DNA of 64,000 nucleotides from JASHUC01 sp035606175 (lineage in GTDB: Bacteria; Pseudomonadota; Gammaproteobacteria; Steroidobacterales; Steroidobacteraceae), in contig DATNFW010000033.1 in NCBI GenBank assembly GCA_035606175.1, positions 1 through 64,000 on the forward strand, in the 5' to 3' direction. Numbering within the stretch: the stretch's first letter is position 1; every line of letters begins with the position of its first letter. The position numbers were made by a program, and so were the translations under genes. Under the pieces are notes generated by a model. It was not told the DNA's origin, ran no database searches, and saw only the letters and a program-made list of their open reading frames with translations. Shown piece by piece: positions 59,706 through 64,000 of this stretch.

Positions 59706-61445
59706 GTGCGAATTCTGATGGTGCAGGATGCCGCGGCCGCGGAGCTCGCGTCGCGGCAGCTCCGCGCGAGCGGCCTCGACTTCGAGCTGCGCCGCGCGGC
59801 GGACGAGGCCTCCTTCCGCGAGGCGCTGCGCGGGTTTCGTCCACACGTCATCCTCTCCGACTACGCGCTCCCCGGCTTGGAAGGTGTCACCGCGCTCGAG
59901 ATCGCGCGGCGCGCGGCGCGCGATGCGCCTTTCATCTTTCTCTCCGCGCCGCTCGGCGAGGAGCGCGCGATCGAGGCGATGCGCCGGGGAGCGGCCGACT
60001 GCGTGCTCAAATCGAGCACCGAGCGTCTCGTGCCGGCCATCGAGCGTGCAATCGAGGAGGCGGCGAAGCGCCGCCGCAAGCGCGCTGCGGAGCGCCGCAT
60101 CCGCAGGCGCGAGCAACGCCTGCGAGCCGTCATCGACACGGCACAGCAGTGCGATCCGCTTACGGGTCTTGCGAACCGCGCGCTCTACTGCCGTCGTCTC
60201 GACGATCGGCTGCGCGCGGCGCGGGGCCCGGAATCGACTTTCGCCGTCGCGGCCTTCGACGTACATAACTTGCGCGTGATCAACGACACCCAGGGACGCC
60301 AGGTGGGCGATGCATTGCTGCAGACGCTCGCCGCGCGCCTCAAGGCGCACGTGGATGACGAGGGGCGGATCGGGTACCTGGGCGGGGGCACGTTCGCTCT
60401 CGTCGTGCCCTGGCTCGGCGCCGAGGAGGAGAACGCGGCCCGACTGCTGGAGAGCGCGATCTTCATCGAGCAGTTCGCGATCGAAGGTCGCACAGTGCGT
60501 GCGGCGTTCCGCTGCGGCATCGCGTGCTCGGGCAGCGAGGACGACGACGGCGGGATGCTCGTGCAGAAGGCCGAGGCCGCCCTCGCCGAGGCCAAGCGGT
60601 CAGGCGAGACGCTCTTGCTCTATCGCGAGCGGATGCACCGGGAGATGGCCGAGCAGCTGGCGCTCGAGCACCGGCTACGCATCGCGCTCGATGAGAGCCA
60701 GTTCGAGCTCTACTACCAGCCTCAGATCGAGCTCGCGACGGGGCGGATCCGAGTGGTCGAGGCGCTGCTGCGCTGGCACGATCCGGAGCGCGGCGTGATC
60801 GCGCCCGGTGAGTTTCTGCCGGTGCTCGAATCGTCCGGGCTCATCGTGCCGGTCGGCCGCTGGGTGCTCGAGCAGGCGGTTGAGTCCTGCCGGCGCTGGC
60901 GCGCCGCCGGCATCGGTCCAATACGGGTCGGCGTCAATGTGTCCGCCCTTCAGCTGCGGCGCCGCGCTTTCGTCGAGCAGACGCTGGAGCTGCTCGCGCG
61001 AGTGTTCGGCGAGCCCGGGGGCATCGAGGTGGAGATCACCGAGACCGCCCTGCTTCAGGACTTCGAGACGAGCCGCCGCAGGCTCGAGCGGCTTCGCGAG
61101 GCGGGGGTGCGTATCGCGATCGACGACTTCGGGACCGGGTACTCCTCGCTCGCGCTCCTGCCGAGCCTGCCGATCGATGCGTTGAAGATCGACCGCTCCT
61201 TCATCCAGGGACTGCCGGACGATCGCGCCAGTGTGACCCTCGTCTCGAGCATCATCGGACTTGCGCGCGCGTTCGGGCTCGAAGCGGTCGCCGAGGGAGT
61301 CGAGACCGCAGGCCAGCTCGAGGTGCTGCGCGCGCTCGCGTGCACTCGCACGCAAGGGTTCCTGCACGGCCGACCGGTACCGGCCGATGAGATCGAGAGG
61401 ATATTGCTCTCTTCGACGCATGATGCCGCGGCAATCCAAGCGTGA
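59706..61445 (+). CDS. Receiver-GGDEF-EAL protein, degenerate GGDEF
   Basis: A 579-residue cytosolic protein. The receiver domain has the phospho-acceptor Asp in VILSDYALPGLEG. The GGDEF domain carries GGGTF instead of GGDEF and so should not make c-di-GMP; the EAL domain has VEALLRW, EVEITETALL and DDFGTGYSSL with metal residues intact, so it is probably a phosphodiesterase. GTG 59706 fits the receiver start (VRILMVQD); GTG 59694 and ATG 59715 are alternatives. The stop lies inside the 15-bp repeat and the gene overlaps the sigma-factor start by 26 nt. Confidence 0.87.
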   Translation: MRILMVQDAAAAELASRQLRASGLDFELRRAADEASFREALRGFRPHVILSDYALPGLEGVTALEIARRAARDAPFIFLSAPLGEERAIEAMRRGAADCVLKSSTERLVPAIERAIEEAAKRRRKRAAERRIRRREQRLRAVIDTAQQCDPLTGLANRALYCRRLDDRLRAARGPESTFAVAAFDVHNLRVINDTQGRQVGDALLQTLAARLKAHVDDEGRIGYLGGGTFALVVPWLGAEEENAARLLESAIFIEQFAIEGRTVRAAFRCGIACSGSEDDDGGMLVQKAEAALAEAKRSGETLLLYRERMHREMAEQLALEHRLRIALDESQFELYYQPQIELATGRIRVVEALLRWHDPERGVIAPGEFLPVLESSGLIVPVGRWVLEQAVESCRRWRAAGIGPIRVGVNVSALQLRRRAFVEQTLELLARVFGEPGGIEVEITETALLQDFETSRRRLERLREAGVRIAIDDFGTGYSSLALLPSLPIDALKIDRSFIQGLPDDRASVTLVSSIIGLARAFGLEAVAEGVETAGQLEVLRALACTRTQGFLHGRPVPADEIERILLSSTHDAAAIQA

Positions 61446-62772
61446 GCCGACGGGCCGTGAGCCGCCCGAACGTGAGCTGCCCGAGCGTGGGTCGCCCGAA
61501 CGTGAGCCGCGTTCCGGCTCAGGGTGCGGAGGCGAATTGCGCGCGCGAATCGAGGAGACCTATCGAGCGGAGTCGCGCGCGGTGCTCGCGACTCTCATCC
61601 GGCTGCTCGGGGATTTCGATCGCGCGGAGGAGGCTTTGCACGAGGCGTTCCGCGCGGCGCTCGAGAAGTGGCCCCATGAAGGCCTGCCGCAGAATCCGCG
61701 TGCCTGGCTGATCTCAGCCGGTCGATTCAGAAGCATCGACCAGCGCCGGCGCGAGGCGCGATTCGAGGCGTACGATCCGATCGCACACGATTTTGCAGCG
61801 GAGGACTCCGGAGCTCCGGAGGAGCGGCTCGATGCCGGCGGCCTCGAAGACGACCGGCTTCGATTGATCTTCACGTGCTGTCATCCGGCGCTCTCGCCCG
61901 AGGCGCAGATCGCATTGACGCTCCGCGAGGTGTGCGGCTTGACGACCGAGGAGATCGCGCGCGCGTTTCTCACGCCCGCACCGACGCTCGCGCAGCGGAT
62001 CGTGCGGGCGAAGGCGAAAATTCGCGACGCCGCGATTCCCTATGAAGTGCCGAGCGCCGCGGAGCTGCCGCAGCGGCTCGAATCGGTGCTGCGCGTGATC
62101 TATCTCGTGTTCAACGAGGGATACACGGCGAGCTCCGGTCCCGAGCTGATGCGGCTCGATCTGGCGAGCGAGGCGATCAGGCTCGGCCGGCTGCTCATCG
62201 AGCTGCTGCCGGAGGCGGACGCGGTGGGACTGCTCGCCCTCATGCTGCTGCAGGACTCGCGGCGCGCGGCACGCACATCGGCGGCCGGCGAGCTGATCGT
62301 CCTCGAGGAGCAGGACCGCACGCTCTGGCATCGCGGGCAGATCGAGGAGGGCTCGGAGCTCGTCGCGCGTGCCCTCGCGTCACGCCGTTTCGGCCCGTAC
62401 ACGCTGCAGGCGGCCATTGCCGCACTCCACTGCCAGGCGACTCGCGCGTCCGATACGGACTGGCGGGAGATCGTCGCGCTGTACGATCTGCTGCGGAGCA
62501 TCGAGCCCTCCCCGATCGTCGACCTCAATCGAGCGGTTGCGATCGCCATGCGCGACAGTCCTTCGGCGGGGCTCGCGCTGATCGACGAGCTCTTGGCGCG
62601 CGGCGATCTCACCGAGTACCGCCTGGCGCATGCCGCGCGCGCAGACCTTTATCGGCGCCTGGGTCGCAGAAGCGACGCTCGCGCCGCCTACGAACGAGCG
62701 CTCGAGCTCACGGTGCAGGAGCCCGAGAAGCAGTACCTCGCGCGCAGGCTGGCGGAGCTCGCGGGCGGCTGA
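61420..62772 (+). CDS. ECF42-type sigma factor with C-terminal TPR-like extension
   Basis: Up to 450 residues. The core has region 2 (GDFDRAEEALHEAFRAALEK, PRAWLISAGRFRSIDQRRR) and region 4 (LTLREVCGLTTEEIARAFL). The long C-terminal extension is helical and matches the ECF42 group: YTLQAAIAALHCQATRASDT, PIVDLNRAVAIAM and AHAARADLYRRLGR. ECF42 factors are encoded with YCII/DGPF proteins, as here. The first about 37 codons include a 15-bp repeat; TTG 61537, preceded by GGAGG, may be the real start. It overlaps the phosphodiesterase gene. Confidence 0.9.
   Translation: MMPRQSKREPTGREPPERELPERGSPEREPRSGSGCGGELRARIEETYRAESRAVLATLIRLLGDFDRAEEALHEAFRAALEKWPHEGLPQNPRAWLISAGRFRSIDQRRREARFEAYDPIAHDFAAEDSGAPEERLDAGGLEDDRLRLIFTCCHPALSPEAQIALTLREVCGLTTEEIARAFLTPAPTLAQRIVRAKAKIRDAAIPYEVPSAAELPQRLESVLRVIYLVFNEGYTASSGPELMRLDLASEAIRLGRLLIELLPEADAVGLLALMLLQDSRRAARTSAAGELIVLEEQDRTLWHRGQIEEGSELVARALASRRFGPYTLQAAIAALHCQATRASDTDWREIVALYDLLRSIEPSPIVDLNRAVAIAMRDSPSAGLALIDELLARGDLTEYRLAHAARADLYRRLGRRSDARAAYERALELTVQEPEKQYLARRLAELAGG
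61441..61515 (+). repeat. 15-bp tandem repeat, five units
   Basis: Five 15-nt units starting CGTGAGCCG or CGTGAGCTG or CGTGGGTCG run from 61441 to 61515; units 2, 3 and 4 differ by one to three bases, and units 1 and 5 are more diverged. In the sigma-factor frame each encodes a five-residue REPPE-like unit. The stop of the phosphodiesterase gene is inside unit 1. Because the unit is a multiple of three, copy-number change would keep the sigma-factor frame. Confidence 0.85.
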
Positions 62773-62865
62773 GTAAATTTCCGCGGTTTCGTGTCGATCG
62801 GCCGAACCGGCGTTCGGCTACTCGAGGAACACCGGGCCGGCGTGGCCGGCACAAGGAGCGACTGC

Positions 62866-63216
62866 ATGAAAAAGTTCATGGCGATCTATACGGGCACACC
62901 GGCGGGCCGAGCAGAGTGGGAGCGGCTGAGCGCCGAGGAGCGCAACAGCCGTCAGGCCGCGGGCATGCGCGCATGGCGCGAATGGGGCGCCGCGCATCAG
63001 AACGTGATCGTCGACGGGGGCGGGCCCCTCGGTAAGACGAAGCGCGCCTCGAAACAGGGCATTGCGGATACTCGCAACAACATCGCGGCGTACGTGATCG
63101 TCAACGCCGAGTCGCACGAGGCCGCCGTGCGGCTGTTCGAGAATCATCCGCATTTCAGCATCTTTCCGGGCGACGGAGTGGAGGTCATGGAGTGCCTGCC
63201 CGTGCCGGGGCAGTGA
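62866..63216 (+). CDS. YCII-related protein encoded with an ECF42 sigma factor
   Basis: A 116-residue protein beginning MKKFMAIYTGTPAGRAEWER, with the second strand HQNVIVDGGGPLGKTKRA and closing strand DGVEVMECLPVP. It has the dimeric alpha-beta-barrel YCII pattern. AAGGAGC precedes ATG 62866. It lies between the sigma factor and a DGPF protein in one plus-strand run. Function unknown; this family is a known companion of ECF42 factors. Confidence 0.8.
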   Translation: MKKFMAIYTGTPAGRAEWERLSAEERNSRQAAGMRAWREWGAAHQNVIVDGGGPLGKTKRASKQGIADTRNNIAAYVIVNAESHEAAVRLFENHPHFSIFPGDGVEVMECLPVPGQ

Positions 63217-63286
63217 GGGTGCTCCGATGCTCGCGGTGCTCGGCGCGATCGATGCGATCGGCATGCTGATCTGAAGGAGGTTGGCG

Positions 63287-63667
63287 ATGAAATACCTGTG
63301 TCTGGTGTACGGCGAGGAAGCCAAGATCGGGGAAATGGATGACCGGCACTGCCTCGCATTCGATATGGAGCTGCGCGCGCGGGGGCAGTGCATCGCCTCG
63401 GAAGCGCTCGAGCCCGTATCGACGGCGACGACCGTTCGCGTGCGCAACGGTCGCTTGTCCGTCACCGACGGGCCGTTTGCCGAGACGAAGGAGCAACTCG
63501 CCGGGTTCTATTTGATCGAGGCTCGCGACCTCAACGAGGCCATCCAGCTCGCCTCGAAGATCCCGCCTGCCGCGGTAGGCAGCATCGAGATCCGCCCCCT
63601 ACGCCCGATCCGGGAACATCCGCGCATACCGGGCGGTCGCGACGTGGTGGAACGCGAGCGGGCATAG
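63287..63667 (+). CDS. DGPF-type YCII protein
   Basis: A 126-residue protein of the DGPF family. It begins MKYLCLVYGEEAKIG and contains the motif LSVTDGPFAETKEQLAGFYL, then EIRPLRPI. AAGGAGG is 7 nt before ATG 63287, a strong ribosome site. In other bacteria genes of this family are the main targets of ECF42 sigma factors, so it is probably controlled by the sigma factor two genes upstream. Biochemical role unknown. Confidence 0.85.
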   Translation: MKYLCLVYGEEAKIGEMDDRHCLAFDMELRARGQCIASEALEPVSTATTVRVRNGRLSVTDGPFAETKEQLAGFYLIEARDLNEAIQLASKIPPAAVGSIEIRPLRPIREHPRIPGGRDVVERERA

Positions 63668-63726
63668 CCGGGCAGGCGCGCGCCCGACCGCGCGGCCGTG
63701 CTGGTGTGCGTTTGGATACGGCCGCC

Positions 63727-64000
63727 TCAGCCGTTGTCCCGCTTCTGCGCTCGCTCGTAGGCTGGTCGGGTTGTGACGCGCTTGGTGTATTCGGTGATCA
63801 CCGGCGAGCTCGGCATCATCGAGCCTTGGCTGAAGAGCGCGAACGTCGTGGCGTACAGGATGTCGGCTGCGCTGAATCGCTCGCCGAGCAGATACGGACC
63901 TTCTGAGAGCCTCTGCACGATGACCGGCATCGCCTCCTCGACCGCGACCCATCCGGCCGTGCCGCGCGGAACTTGCCAGTTCATGAATTTCGAGAGGAAA
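63727..64000 (-). CDS. Glutathione S-transferase, C-terminal part (cut by window end)
   Basis: The last about 90 residues of a minus-strand gene that enters from beyond the window. The all-helical GST C-terminal domain is recognisable from GPYLLGERFSAADILYATTF, with the conserved Asp of the N-capping box. The frame is open to the end of the window, so the ATG at 63984 is not the real start. The N-terminal thioredoxin-like half with the glutathione site is not in the window. It is convergent with the DGPF gene. Confidence 0.8.
   Translation of the reverse strand, partial: FLSKFMNWQVPRGTAGWVAVEEAMPVIVQRLSEGPYLLGERFSAADILYATTFALFSQGSMMPSSPVITEYTKRVTTRPAYERAQKRDNG

Overview
This is a contiguous, gene-dense stretch of a GC-rich (by eye well above 60 percent) chromosome from a free-living gammaproteobacterium. 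The layout points to a lineage near Xanthomonadales, Nevskiales or Steroidobacterales: a lysM-dprA-smg-topA run lies divergent to def-fmt-rsmB, which is followed by a DUF4390 gene and an NtrY/NtrX-like pair. Other gammaproteobacterial housekeeping genes (rimO, dinB, fadE, mdh, prlC, gor, aroE, rlmJ, pqiAB-type genes) fit this. I see no rRNA, tRNA, CRISPR array, prophage or insertion sequence. No gap between genes exceeds 300 bases.

Region by region: 1-640 holds the start of a secreted protein and a DUF3617 protein. 684-6668 is the most unusual block. It carries a RibD-like reductase, a GT4 glycosyltransferase, an atypical pterin-synthase-fold protein, a medium-chain dehydrogenase, a CDP-alcohol phosphatidyltransferase and a membrane sulfatase, and may encode an undescribed biosynthetic pathway. 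6604-13606 has rimO, a YbhB-type protein, a PurD-like ATP-grasp enzyme overlapping a methyltransferase, an Hsp20 with a long Gly/Ser-rich tail, and a second GT4. 13801-18742 has two tandem ATP/ADP-translocase-like carriers converging on a Ser/Thr kinase with a pseudo-receiver domain. 18915-29532 has an endonuclease/exonuclease/phosphatase protein, a YCII protein, and a long minus-strand run: ECF sigma factor, membrane partner, mdh, fadE, zinc ribbon, dinB, exeA-like, gspB-like.

29715-32242 is a compact regulated operon. A perfect inverted repeat overlaps a promoter, followed by a 38-residue membrane peptide, a GntR/YtrA regulator, an ABC ATPase and a permease. Then come dps, a PLD-fold protein without catalytic motifs, a GGDEF/EAL protein, an M15 peptidase, an HD hydrolase, prlC, gor and pqiA/pqiB-type transport genes. 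44825-52435 is the aroE-rlmJ-topA-smg-dprA-lysM block on the minus strand; rlmJ has no canonical start codon. 52573-59678 is def-fmt-rsmB-DUF4390-ntrY-ntrX on the plus strand, with a badly degraded AAA+ domain in the NtrX-like protein. 59706-63667 is an EAL-type phosphodiesterase overlapping an ECF42-type sigma factor whose 5' end carries a 15-bp tandem repeat, followed by two YCII/DGPF proteins. The window ends inside a glutathione S-transferase gene.

Many genes are joined by 4-nt ATGA overlaps, so operon structure is clear. Several genes start with TTG or GTG, so some starts given here are choices between alternatives, as noted in the entries.
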